64,000 nt of DNA from Polaribacter batillariae. Its GTDB lineage: Bacteria > Bacteroidota > Bacteroidia > Flavobacteriales > Flavobacteriaceae. The stretch spans positions 3,268,501 through 3,332,500 of the forward strand of contig NZ_CP071795.1 in NCBI RefSeq assembly GCF_017498485.1. Direction: 5' to 3'. Below are positions 49,782 through 59,332 of this stretch, piece after piece; positions within the stretch are counted from its first letter, which is position 1, and the number at the start of each line of letters is the position of its first letter. Below the pieces are notes generated by a model that made no database searches, had not been told where the DNA came from, and worked only from the letters and a program-made list of their open reading frames with translations. The translations under genes were made by a program, and so were the position numbers.

Positions 49782-52093
49782 ATGAAAAAAGTTAACACAA
49801 TTATTTTCTTATTTCTAACATCAATTGCAATTGCCCAAGTGGGTACAAATGGAAACGATAGAAAAGAAGAAGGTAGAAACGTAAAAGAATACAACCTTAC
49901 TATAGAGAAAAATAAATTAACACTTGCAGGAGTAACTGCCAAGGGCATGACCATAAACGGAACTGTACCTGGCCCTACCTTAGCGTTTAACGAAGGAGAC
50001 CTCGCCATTATTAATGTAACCAATAAAATGGATGAAGAAACCTCTATACATTGGCACGGATTAATACTTCCTAATTTTTATGATGGTGTACCTTATTTAA
50101 CGACACCACCCATAAAACCCAATACCACATTTCAATATAGAATTCCTATCAATCAATCGGGTACATATTGGTACCATTCTCATACAATGTTACAAGAACA
50201 GAAGGGGTTTATGGCTCAATAGTTATTCAGCCTAAAGAAAAAACATTAGACTACGATTCAGATTTGGTTGTAGTACTTTCTGATTGGACAAACGAAAAAC
50301 CAATAAACGTGTTGCGTAATCTTAAACGAGGAAACGAATGGTATCAAGTTAAAAAAGGTACCGCAGTTCCATTAAGTAGAGTTATTAAAGAAAAAGCATT
50401 GGGTGCGCAATTTAAGTTTTGGCGAGATAGAATGGAAGGTGCAGATATAGCAGATGTTTATTACCCTGCTTTTTTGTCTAATGGTAAAAAACGGGCAGAA
50501 TACCCAGAGTTTAAACCTGGAGAAAAAGTAAGGCTTCGCTTTATCAACGCTTCTGCCTCCTCTTATTATTGGCTAGATTTTGGAGCGGGTAATCCAACAA
50601 TTGTTTCTAGTGATGGTATCGATGTAACACCAATTCATAAAAACAGATTTCTCTTTACGATAGCAGAAACCTACGATGTAATTGTTACCATACCAAACGG
50701 TACTTTAGAAGTAACAGCAACTGCACAAGATGGCTCTGGTAATACATCAATTCGTTTAGGAAGTGGCAAACTTTTTCCTGCAACTGTAATAGATAGGCCA
50801 AACAAAGTTGCAATGATGAAGCAAATGGCAAAAATGGATATGAAAATGGGAGCACCAGCAATAAAGAGCAATCGAAAGAAAAATAAGCCAGAAGTTTTAA
50901 TGAAGAAATATGGCATGAAGATGCATATGAAAAAAGGCAAGATGAACAATCAAATGCACATGAAAATGCACGGTAAGATGGAAATGAATTCGCCTGCCAA
51001 ACAGGTAAAAAGAGACGCAATGTCTATGAAACCGAATAAGTCTATGATGCAAAAAGACAGTACTTCGTTCGACTATAAGACTCGTAAAACATATTTTAAT
51101 TACAATTTTTTAAAGGCAAAAAAAAGTACAGAATTTAAAAAAGATGCTCATGTAAACGAACTGTTGCTAAATCTAACGGGTAATATGCAACGCTATATTT
51201 GGAGCATGAATGGTGCACCATTATCTGAAACCGATAAGATTAAAATTAAAGGCGGAGAAGTAACAAGAATTACCTTAAACAACTTAACAATGATGCACCA
51301 CCCAATGCATCTACATGGGCATTATTTTAGAGTAATTAACGAGAATGGTAAGCGTTCGCCATTAAAACATACAGTTAATGTACCGCCAATGCAAAAAGTA
51401 GTAATCGAATTTTATAACGAAGAATATGGAGATTGGTTTTTTCATTGCCACATATTATACCATATGATGGGTGGTATGGCAAGAGTATTTAGTTACGATA
51501 CACCACGAGACAAAAGAATGAAAGCATATCCAGTTCAAAAACTAATTAATGAAACAGACCATTATTATGCTTGGGGAGGAGCTCGTGCAGGTTCAAACTA
51601 CACAGAATTAAACCTTATGACTAGTACTATTAGAAATGAATTTAGTTTACGAACCGAATTAGATTATCATAAAAATCTCGAAGCAGAAGTAAATTATAAT
51701 CGATATTTAAATGATTGGGTGCGCGTGTATGTAGGTGTAAATACAGAAACATCAACACCAAACTCTTACAATACATTTAATACTGTAGGCTTGGTTGGTA
51801 TTAAATATTTTACGCCTTATAGATTTAATGTAGATGTAAGTATGGACCATCAATTGCGCCCAAGAATTCGTTTAGACAGAGAGCTTTTACTTTTTCCAAG
51901 ACTATTTGTAGAAGGCGAATACGAATACAAAGCAGATTTTGGTTGGATCAATCATTTACAAAACAATAATTCGTACAAAGGAGAAACCCAATGGTTGGTT
52001 GGAGTATCCTATATTTTATCACGAAATTTTTCAATCCAAGGAAACTATAACAACAGATATGGTTGGGGTGGTGGATTTTCGGTAAGATTTTAA
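49782..52093 (+). pseudogene. Multicopper oxidase fused to an outer-membrane beta-barrel, interrupted by a -1 frameshift
   Basis: The joined protein has about 770 residues. The first frame (49782-50222) has a signal peptide, SIHWHGLILP and YWYHSH. The second frame is open through the break and ends at 52093. One base missing at ~50201-50203 (between CAG and AAG) restores the expected QEQEGVYGSIVI. Copper ligands continue with HHPMHLHGHYF and FHCHILYHMMGGM. Between the second and third cupredoxin domains lies a Met/His-rich insert (~345-435, e.g. MKMHMKKGKMNNQMHMKM), as in CopA/CueO copper oxidases. The last ~180 residues are alternating beta-strands ending in SVRF, resembling CopB. It would oxidise periplasmic Cu(I), anchored at the outer membrane. 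Confidence 0.8.
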
Positions 52094-52110
52094 TTAAAAA
52101 AGACAGAACA

Positions 52111-54609
52111 ATGAAACATACATATAACATTCACGGAATGACCTGTAATGGTTGTAGAAGTCATGTAGAAGAAACACTTTCAAAAGTTGCAGGGGTTTCT
52201 AAAGCTACAGTCGATTTAGAAAAAGCAGAAGCAACCATAGAAATGGATGCTCATATTAAATTAGAAACCTTTCAAAAAGCTTTAAAAAATGATGGTGGTA
52301 GATACAGCATTCACAAACATGGAGAACATCAACCTATAAAAAAAGAAAAAAAAGAAGCACCAAAAGGAACAGGAACAGGTACTTTTTATTGCCCAATGCA
52401 TTGCGAAGGCGAAAAAACATACGATAAACCTGGAGATTGCCCAGTTTGTGGTATGGATTTAGTAGAAGAGCAAAATTTATCAACAACAAATTCAAATCAA
52501 TGGACTTGTCCAATGCACCCAGAAGTTATAAAAGACGAAGCTGGGGCTTGCCCTATTTGTGGTATGGATTTAGTACCCATGGAAGCCGATATTTCTGCCG
52601 AAGAAAAAACGTATAAGAAATTATCTAAAAAGTTTTGGATTGCAGTTGCTTTTACCTTGCCCATTTTTTTTATCGCGATGAGCGAAATGCTACATAACAA
52701 TCCATTATACGATATTTTAGAACAAAAAATATGGAATTGGGTTCAGTTCGCACTATCGATTCCTGTAGTGTTTTACGCTACTTGGATGTTTTTTGAACGT
52801 GCCTATAAAAGTATAAAAACTTGGAACTTAAATATGTTTACACTCATTGGTATTGGTGCAGGAATATCTTGGGTTTTTAGTGTTTTTGGCATGCTTTTTC
52901 CTGATGTTTTTCCAAATCAATTTAAAACAGAATTTGGTGCTGTACATGTTTATTTCGAAGCTGCAACCGTAATTTTAACACTTGTTTTAATGGGGCAATT
53001 ATTAGAAGCGCGTGCCCATAGTAAAACAAATTCGGCAGTAAAAGAGCTATTAAAATTAGCCCCTAACAAAGCTACCAAAATAGTAGATAAAGAAGAGGTA
53101 GAAGTATCTATCGATCAAATAGAACTTAACGACATTTTAAAAGTGAAACCAGGAGATAAAATTCCTGTCGATGGTAAAATAACAGAAGGAAATAGCACTG
53201 TTGATGAATCTATGATTACAGGAGAACCTATTCCTGTAAATAAAACCGAAGGAGATCAAGTAAGTAGTGGAACTATCAACGGAAATCAATCTTTTTTAAT
53301 GAAAGCCCAAAAAGTAGGTAGCGATACTTTACTTTCTCAAATTATTCATATGGTAAACGATGCTAGCAGAAGTCGTGCACCTATTCAAAAATTAGCAGAT
53401 ACTGTTTCTAGCTATTTTGTTCCTGTGGTAGTTTTAATCTCGGTAATTACTTTTATAGTTTGGGCAATTTGGGGACCAGAACCAGCCTATGTGTATGCAT
53501 TAGTAAACGCAATTGCAGTTTTAATTATTGCTTGTCCTTGTGCTTTAGGGCTGGCAACACCTATGTCTGTAATGGTTGGTGTTGGCAAAGGTGCCCAAAA
53601 TGGAGTGCTCATTAAAAATGCAGAAGCTTTAGAGAAAATGAATAAGGTAGATACCTTAATTATTGATAAAACAGGAACCATAACAGAAGGAAAACCAACT
53701 GTAGAAAAAATGGGCGTTTTCGATACTAATTACACCGAAAATGAGGTGCTAAATTATATTGTTTCATTAAATACAAATAGCGAACATCCTTTGGCAGAAG
53801 CTACTGTAAAATATGGAAAAAATAAAAATGCTAAAATTATAAAATCTTCCTTTTTTTCGGCAGTTACCGGTAAAGGTGTCGAAGCAGTTATTAACGATAA
53901 AAAAGTATCGTTAGGCAATCCTAAAATGATGGAACATGCGAGTGCTAAAATTTCATCAGAAATGGAAGAAAAAGTAGCCTCTTATCAAAAAGAAGGAAAA
54001 ACCGTTTCTTATTTATCAATAAATAAAAAGGTAATTGGTTATGTAGTTATTGGAGATAAAATTAAAGAAACCAGTGCAAAGGCTATTAAAGACTTACAAG
54101 AAATGGGCATTGCAGTAATTATGCTAACTGGAGATAATCGCAATACAGCAAAAGCAGTTGCAAAAGAATTAAATCTTGCCGACTTTAAAGCAAGTATGTT
54201 GCCAGAAGACAAACTTAAAGAGGTCGAAAAATTACAAGAAAAAGGAAATGTTGTTGCTATGGCCGGAGATGGTATTAACGATGCACCAGCTTTGGCAAAA
54301 AGCGATGTTGGTATTGCTATGGGAACAGGAACCGATGTTGCCATAGAAAGCGCAATGATCACTTTGGTAAAAGGTAATTTACACGGAATTGTAAAAGCAA
54401 GAAATTTAAGTACTGGAGTGATGAAAAACATCAAACAAAACCTATTTTTTGCACTTATTTACAACACGTTAGGGGTGCCAATTGCAGCAGGTGTTTTGTT
54501 TCCTTTTTTCGGAATATTATTGTCTCCAATGATTGCAGCTTTAGCAATGAGCTTTAGTTCGGTTTCTGTAATCGCAAACGCCTTAAGATTAAGAACAACT
54601 AAAATTTAA
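52111..54609 (+). CDS. copA: Copper-translocating P1B-type ATPase
   Basis: The 832-residue pump has an N-terminal HMA domain (GMTCNGCRSHVE) and then two cysteine-rich heavy-metal-binding domains (CPMH...CPVCGMDL at ~90-120 and CPMHPEV...CPICGMDL at ~130-160). The ATPase core carries TGEPIPV, the metal-site CPC in IIACPCALG (475-477), the phosphorylated Asp519 in DKTGTITEG, SEHPLAEA, MLTGDNRNTA and AGDGINDAPAL. It exports Cu(I) (or Ag(I)) from the cytoplasm. The frame is open from 52063, but those residues overlap the previous gene. The ATG at 52111 gives a normal N-terminus. Confidence 0.93.
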   Translation: MKHTYNIHGMTCNGCRSHVEETLSKVAGVSKATVDLEKAEATIEMDAHIKLETFQKALKNDGGRYSIHKHGEHQPIKKEKKEAPKGTGTGTFYCPMHCEGEKTYDKPGDCPVCGMDLVEEQNLSTTNSNQWTCPMHPEVIKDEAGACPICGMDLVPMEADISAEEKTYKKLSKKFWIAVAFTLPIFFIAMSEMLHNNPLYDILEQKIWNWVQFALSIPVVFYATWMFFERAYKSIKTWNLNMFTLIGIGAGISWVFSVFGMLFPDVFPNQFKTEFGAVHVYFEAATVILTLVLMGQLLEARAHSKTNSAVKELLKLAPNKATKIVDKEEVEVSIDQIELNDILKVKPGDKIPVDGKITEGNSTVDESMITGEPIPVNKTEGDQVSSGTINGNQSFLMKAQKVGSDTLLSQIIHMVNDASRSRAPIQKLADTVSSYFVPVVVLISVITFIVWAIWGPEPAYVYALVNAIAVLIIACPCALGLATPMSVMVGVGKGAQNGVLIKNAEALEKMNKVDTLIIDKTGTITEGKPTVEKMGVFDTNYTENEVLNYIVSLNTNSEHPLAEATVKYGKNKNAKIIKSSFFSAVTGKGVEAVINDKKVSLGNPKMMEHASAKISSEMEEKVASYQKEGKTVSYLSINKKVIGYVVIGDKIKETSAKAIKDLQEMGIAVIMLTGDNRNTAKAVAKELNLADFKASMLPEDKLKEVEKLQEKGNVVAMAGDGINDAPALAKSDVGIAMGTGTDVAIESAMITLVKGNLHGIVKARNLSTGVMKNIKQNLFFALIYNTLGVPIAAGVLFPFFGILLSPMIAALAMSFSSVSVIANALRLRTTKI

Positions 54610-54615
54610 ATTCTA

Positions 54616-55098
54616 ATGAAAAATTCAAACAAACACTCAAATAACAAAAACTATAAAACTTTCTTTTTAATGTTAGGTTGCTCTTTTGTAGCCATGTACC
54701 TAACCATGTATTTAAATACTTACGAATTCGACCACGTATATTTTAGCTTAACACGTTTTTATATGACTTGTTTAGGAATTGCAACAATGGCAGTTATAAT
54801 GTGGTTTTTTATGCGCAAAATGTATCAGAATAGAAAGAAGAATATTGCCATTTTATTGGGCAGTATTCTTCTTTTTATAGCAGCATTGGGTTTGGTACGT
54901 GACCAAAAATCTACAATTGGCGATGTTCTTTGGATGAAAGCGATGATTCCACATCACTCAATTGCCATATTAACAAGCAAGCGTGCAGATATTAAAGACC
55001 CAGAAGTTAAAAAATTAGCAGAAGAGATTATAAAAGCTCAGAAAAAAGAAATTGAAGAAATGAAAGCGATGATAAAACGATTAGAAAATGAAAAATAA
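54616..55098 (+). CDS. DUF305-family membrane protein
   Basis: The 160-residue protein has three hydrophobic segments (about 17-30, 48-66 and 78-92), followed by a helical DUF305-like tail (DVLWMKAMIPHHSIAILTSKRA, then KKLAEEIIKAQKKEIEEMKAMI). The MIPHH motif is the conserved core of DUF305 (ferritin-like). Such proteins recur in copper clusters, where metal binding by the HH pair is suspected but not shown. It overlaps the cusB gene by 11 bases and follows copA by six bases. Confidence 0.82.
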   Translation: MKNSNKHSNNKNYKTFFLMLGCSFVAMYLTMYLNTYEFDHVYFSLTRFYMTCLGIATMAVIMWFFMRKMYQNRKKNIAILLGSILLFIAALGLVRDQKSTIGDVLWMKAMIPHHSIAILTSKRADIKDPEVKKLAEEIIKAQKKEIEEMKAMIKRLENEK

Positions 55099-56857
55099 AC
55101 ATGTAGTAATTTATTTAGGGATACTCGCTTTTGGGGTATTGTTAGGATATTTTTTCTTTAGAAACCCCTCTAAAGAAGTGGCACAGGAACACAATCACGA
55201 AGCAATTTCTAAAACCAATGAAATGTGGACCTGCTCTATGCATCCACAAATTATGCAACCAGAACCAGGTGATTGCCCTATTTGTGGTATGGATTTAATT
55301 CCTGCAGAGAGTAGTGCAGATGGTTTGTTGGCAGACCAATTTAAGCTTACAAAAAACGCGATGGCTTTGGCTAACATTCAAACTTTAATCGTTGGAAATG
55401 AAAAAACAGAAGATAATGCCATTAAATTATCTGGAAAAATTGTAGAAAATGAAAATTCAAACACAGTTCAAGTAACTCATTTTGCAGGCAGAATAGAAAA
55501 ATTATTAGTTGCTACCACTGGTGAAAAAATTAGAAAAGGACAATTATTGGCAACGATTTACTCGCCAGAATTATTTGCAGCCCAACAAGAATTAATTACA
55601 GCGGCTTCCATTAAAGAATCTCAACCAGAATTATACAAAGCTGTTCGTAAAAAACTAAAAATTAAAAAACTTACAGAAGCACAAATCAATTTGATAGAGA
55701 ATTCTGGAAAACCGATGCAAAATTTTCCAATTTACGCAACACAAACAGGAACAATTACCGAAAAAATGGTAGATGAAGGCGACCACGTTGCATTAGGAGA
55801 AGCGTTATTTAAAGTTTCTAATCTTTCGGTTGTATGGGCAAATTTCGATGTTTACGAACATCAAATTAATTCTTTTAAAAAAGGACAAGAAATTATTATA
55901 ACCACACTCAATAAAGAGAGGAAGGCAAAAGTAGATTTTATAGATCCGGTTTTAAATACCCAAACAAGAACGGTAAAATTAAGAGTTGTGCTTCGTAATA
56001 AAAATAATGAATTGAAGCCAGGAATGTTTGTGGAAGGCAAAATTAAAGGAATTGATACTAAAAATGATAAAATAGTAACAATTCCATCATCTGCAGTGTT
56101 ATGGACCGGAAAACGTTCTCTTGTGTATTTAAAAACAAATGCGAATGAGCCTGTATTTGAAATGCGTGAAATTACTTTAGGCAATAGAGTTGGAGCATTT
56201 TACGAAGTTTTAGAAGGGCTAAAAAATGGTGATGAAATTGTAACGAATGGAACGTTTACTGTAGATGCAGCAGCGCAATTACAGGGCAAAAAATCGATGA
56301 TGAATAAAGAAGGAGGTAAAGTAGTAACGGGTCACGAAAATCATCTTGGGATGGGTAAAAATACCCACTCAACAAATGTGAGTTTGAGCAAAAATGAAAG
56401 AATAAAAGTGCCTGAAGAATTTCAACATCAACTAAAAACGGTTTATAACGAATATATAAAATTAAAAAATGCCTTGGTAAAAGAAGATGTTAATGCGGCA
56501 ACAGAAACATCAAAAGTAATATTAGAAAATCTCTCTAAAATAGACATGAAACAATTAAAAGATGCAGAAATTCACAAAAAATGGATGTCTTTGCATAAAG
56601 GTATTAAAGAAGCAACCACATCCATTTCTAAAACCTTAGAAATCGACTTGCAAAGAAGTTCTTTTGAACAGCTTTCATTAAACTTTATTAGTGCAGTTCA
56701 AATATTCGGAATTAACGAAAAAGTATATGTAGAATTTTGCCCAATGGCAAATAACAACAAAGGTGCTTATTGGCTTAGTAAAGAAGAAAAAGTAATTAAC
56801 CCTTATTATGGAGATAAAATGTTAACCTGTGGAGAAATAAAACAAATAGTAGAATAA
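55088..56857 (+). CDS. cusB: CusB-like RND periplasmic adaptor with HMBD and DUF3347
   Basis: The 589-residue adaptor has an N-terminal membrane or signal segment (IYLGILAFGVLLGYFFF) and a heavy-metal-binding domain (WTCSMHPQI...CPICGMDLIP, ~48-78). The membrane-fusion-protein region (lipoyl, hairpin and barrel) has VTHFAGRIEKLLVATTGEKIRKGQLLA and VDEGDHVALGEALFKV. From ~430 a DUF3347 domain follows, ending in CPMANNNKGAYWLSKEEKVINPYYG. The Cys/Met-containing C-terminal domain probably binds Cu. It would link CusA to the TolC-type channel, although four genes separate it from cusA. It overlaps the DUF305 gene. Confidence 0.9.
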   Translation: MKNKHVVIYLGILAFGVLLGYFFFRNPSKEVAQEHNHEAISKTNEMWTCSMHPQIMQPEPGDCPICGMDLIPAESSADGLLADQFKLTKNAMALANIQTLIVGNEKTEDNAIKLSGKIVENENSNTVQVTHFAGRIEKLLVATTGEKIRKGQLLATIYSPELFAAQQELITAASIKESQPELYKAVRKKLKIKKLTEAQINLIENSGKPMQNFPIYATQTGTITEKMVDEGDHVALGEALFKVSNLSVVWANFDVYEHQINSFKKGQEIIITTLNKERKAKVDFIDPVLNTQTRTVKLRVVLRNKNNELKPGMFVEGKIKGIDTKNDKIVTIPSSAVLWTGKRSLVYLKTNANEPVFEMREITLGNRVGAFYEVLEGLKNGDEIVTNGTFTVDAAAQLQGKKSMMNKEGGKVVTGHENHLGMGKNTHSTNVSLSKNERIKVPEEFQHQLKTVYNEYIKLKNALVKEDVNAATETSKVILENLSKIDMKQLKDAEIHKKWMSLHKGIKEATTSISKTLEIDLQRSSFEQLSLNFISAVQIFGINEKVYVEFCPMANNNKGAYWLSKEEKVINPYYGDKMLTCGEIKQIVE

Positions 56858-56889
56858 TAAAAATCGATTAATAATTAAATTTTAAACAC

Positions 56890-57288
56890 ATGAAAAAAGC
56901 AATTTTAAGTTTAGCAATTATGGCAGCAACATTATTTACAGGCTGTAAAAACGAAGGTAAAAAAGAAACAGATGCTAATAAAACAGCAGTTTCTAAAGAA
57001 ATGGCCACAACAAATATTTCGTTTGGTGTAAGAGGCAACTGCGGAATGTGCAAAAGAACCATCGAAAAAGCAGCAAAAAATGTTGAAGGAGTAGCAACCG
57101 CAAATTGGGATGTAGATAAAAAGAAAATAGATGTTTCTTACGACGATTCTAAAACAAATCCAATGGAAATTCACAAGGCCATTGCAGCTTCTGGTTACGA
57201 TACAGAAAAAGCAAAAGGAGATTTAGATGCTTACGATAATTTACCAGGTTGTTGTAAATACGACCATAGTATGGAAATGAATCAGTAA
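56890..57288 (+). CDS. HMA-domain lipoprotein (periplasmic copper chaperone-like)
   Basis: The 132-residue protein has a lipoprotein signal ending at Cys19 (LFTGC). It has one heavy-metal-associated domain with the metal pair in GNCGMC (Cys51 and Cys54), and a C-terminal tail with a CC pair and His/Met residues (GCCKYDHSMEMNQ). It is the last gene of the copper cluster, 32 bases after cusB. A role passing Cu(I) to CusB or to the oxidase is inferred. A bidirectional terminator follows. Confidence 0.85.
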   Translation: MKKAILSLAIMAATLFTGCKNEGKKETDANKTAVSKEMATTNISFGVRGNCGMCKRTIEKAAKNVEGVATANWDVDKKKIDVSYDDSKTNPMEIHKAIAASGYDTEKAKGDLDAYDNLPGCCKYDHSMEMNQ

Positions 57289-57303
57289 TCAAGCACTTTT
57301 TAC

Positions 57304-57362
57304 AGACACTTTTTTACAAAGTTTTTTTAATTTAAACTTACTCACTTTGTGAAAAAGTGTCT
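57304..57362. terminator. Bidirectional terminator between the copper cluster and accA
   Basis: AGACACTTTTTTACAAAG (57304-57321) and CTTTGTGAAAAAGTGTCT (57345-57362) form an 18-bp stem with one mismatch and a 23-base loop. It lies between two convergent genes. Confidence 0.7.
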
Positions 57363-57389
57363 TAAAAAGAATAAAATCTTGTAGATTTT

Positions 57390-58343
57390 TTATTCTTTAT
57401 AAACTCCCATATTAGCGTACTTACCCATTCGTTTAGAAACCAAATCTGTTTCCGATAAATCTTTTAGCTCATCAAAAGCACTTACTATTTGATCTTTTAC
57501 TACTTTAAATGCTTCTTCTCTATTAGAATGGGCTCCACCAATAGGTTCTTTTATAATACCGTCTATTAACTTTAACTTTTTCATATCGTTTCCAGTTAAT
57601 TTTAGAGCTTCAGCAGCTTGTTCTTTAAACTCCCAACTTCTCCATAAAATAGAAGAACAAGACTCTGGAGAAATAACGGTGTACCAGGTATTTTCCATCA
57701 TATAAACTCTATCTCCTACGCCAATTCCTAATGCACCACCAGAAGCTCCTTCACCAATAACAATAGTAATAATTGGAGTTTTTAAACGAGTCATTTCAAA
57801 AATATTTCTGGCAATGGCTTCTCCTTGTCCGCGTTCTTCTGCTTCTAAACCTGGGTATGCACCTGGCGTATCTAACAAAGTAACTACAGGAATTCTAAAT
57901 TTTTCTGCCATTTTCATTAAGCGCAAAGCTTTTCTATATCCTTCTGGATTTGCCATTCCAAAATTTCTATACTGGCGAGTTTTAGTGTTGTAACCTTTTT
58001 GCTGACCAATAAACATATAAGATTGATCACCAATTTTACCCAAACCACCAATCATAGCCTTGTCGTCTTTTACGCTTCTGTCTCCATGCAATTCCATAAA
58101 CGTATCTCCACAAATTGCTTTAATATAGTCTAGTGTGTAAGGTCTATTTGGATGTCTAGATAACTGAACTCTTTGCCAAGGTGTTAAATTTTTATATATG
58201 TCTTTTCTAGCTTTTTCTAGCTTTTTTTCAATCTTTTTGCAGGTTGCAGTAACATCTACTTCGCTTTCTTTTCCAATAATTTGGCACTTTTGAAGTTGCT
58301 CTTCAAGCTCTTTTATTGGCATTTCAAAATCTAAATATTCCAT
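57390..58343 (-). CDS. accA: Acetyl-CoA carboxylase carboxyltransferase subunit alpha
   Basis: The 317-residue protein is a normal-length AccA. Its N-terminal helices begin [15 protein letters not shown], followed by [14 protein letters not shown], the carboxybiotin-binding [36 protein letters not shown] and [15 protein letters not shown]. It transfers CO2 from biotin to acetyl-CoA with AccD, the first committed step of fatty-acid synthesis. It has a good promoter directly upstream and is monocistronic, as often in Bacteroidota. Confidence 0.96.
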   Translation of the reverse strand: MEYLDFEMPIKELEEQLQKCQIIGKESEVDVTATCKKIEKKLEKARKDIYKNLTPWQRVQLSRHPNRPYTLDYIKAICGDTFMELHGDRSVKDDKAMIGGLGKIGDQSYMFIGQQKGYNTKTRQYRNFGMANPEGYRKALRLMKMAEKFRIPVVTLLDTPGAYPGLEAEERGQGEAIARNIFEMTRLKTPIITIVIGEGASGGALGIGVGDRVYMMENTWYTVISPESCSSILWRSWEFKEQAAEALKLTGNDMKKLKLIDGIIKEPIGGAHSNREEAFKVVKDQIVSAFDELKDLSETDLVSKRMGKYANMGVYKE

Positions 58344-58377
58344 TTTGTAGTTATTTGATTTTAGTTGTTTGTAAAGA

Positions 58378-58410
58378 CAAACATACTATAAAATTTACTT
58401 TTTCAGGCAA
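58378..58410 (-). promoter_or_regulatory. accA promoter (TTG-N22-TATGTTTG)
   Basis: On the minus strand TTG (58410-58408) and TATGTTTG (58385-58378) are separated by 22 bases. The accA ATG is 34 bases downstream of the -7 box. Confidence 0.6.
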
Positions 58411-58417
58411 AATCGCC

Positions 58418-59332
58418 TCACTTTTTTCTGCCTACCTTTTGTTTAAACTTGTCTTTTAAACTCAATCTATTTTTTATAATTCCGTTTAATAATACCACAA
58501 ATAAAACAATAAAAGCACCTAAATAAAAAGTAGTACCCATTTGTTCTTTTTCTCCAAAAATAAGTAAGGCTAAAATAATTGCATAAACGGGTTCTAAATT
58601 TATGGTAAGCATTACTGTATATGGAGACAGGTATTTCATTACTTTTACAGAGGCTATAAAAGCATAGGCTGTACAAACGCTACTTAGTAGTAATAAATAC
58701 AACCAATCTATCGTTGGAATTTTAAAAAAATCAGCAGAGAATTTGTTGCTAAAAAATAAATAAATGGTAATAAAAACAACTCCAAATAAAAGTTGATAAA
58801 AAGAAATAGTGGCTGCGCTGTGTTTTTTGATAAATAAGCCATTTAAAACTGCAAATAATGCTCCTAAAAAGGAAGCGATTAGTGCATATATAATTCCTAA
58901 TTTGTACTGACTTTCAAAATTAAAGATAATATACAAACCAGCAATTACTAAAAGGCCTAGAATTATTTCAACAGGTTTTATATTTCTTTTAAAAAATACA
59001 GGTTCTATTAAAGAAGTAAAAAAGGCTCCTGTACTCATGGTAACTAAAGCCACAGAAACGTTAGAAACTTTAATTGCTTTAAAAAAGAAGATCCAATGTA
59101 GTGCAATAATAATGCCTGTTAAAAAAAAACGAACAATGGTTTTTGTATCTATTTTAAACTTTTTTTTCTTCAACAAAAAATAAAGAAAAATAAAAATAAC
59201 GGCTAGCAACATTCGATACCAAACTAAAGGAATTGCATCGATAGTTATTAAAGCACCTAAAATGGCTGTAAAGCCCCAAATAAAAACGATGAGATGTAAA
59301 AGTAGGTAGTTTTTAAGCCTATTTTCTAGCAT
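58418..59332 (-). CDS. DMT-superfamily transporter (EamA domains)
   Basis: The 304-residue protein has ten hydrophobic segments arranged as two EamA repeats, typical of drug/metabolite transporters. Landmarks are LIVFIWGFTAILGALITIDAIPLVWYR in the first repeat and YLSPYTVMLTINLEPVYAIILALLIFGE in the second. The C-terminus is basic (KLKFKQKVGRKK-like). It is an inner-membrane exporter or importer of an unidentified small metabolite. It overlaps the upstream LptF/G-type gene by 14 bases, implying co-expression. Confidence 0.88.
   Translation of the reverse strand: MLENRLKNYLLLHLIVFIWGFTAILGALITIDAIPLVWYRMLLAVIFIFLYFLLKKKKFKIDTKTIVRFFLTGIIIALHWIFFFKAIKVSNVSVALVTMSTGAFFTSLIEPVFFKRNIKPVEIILGLLVIAGLYIIFNFESQYKLGIIYALIASFLGALFAVLNGLFIKKHSAATISFYQLLFGVVFITIYLFFSNKFSADFFKIPTIDWLYLLLLSSVCTAYAFIASVKVMKYLSPYTVMLTINLEPVYAIILALLIFGEKEQMGTTFYLGAFIVLFVVLLNGIIKNRLSLKDKFKQKVGRKK

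Noticed and set aside
50671..51020. Two overlapping minus-strand frames of ~92 and ~111 codons within the oxidase
   Set aside because: They are shadows of the Met/Lys-rich insert (ATG and AAA codons read backwards as CAT and TTT) and have no starts with context or relatives.
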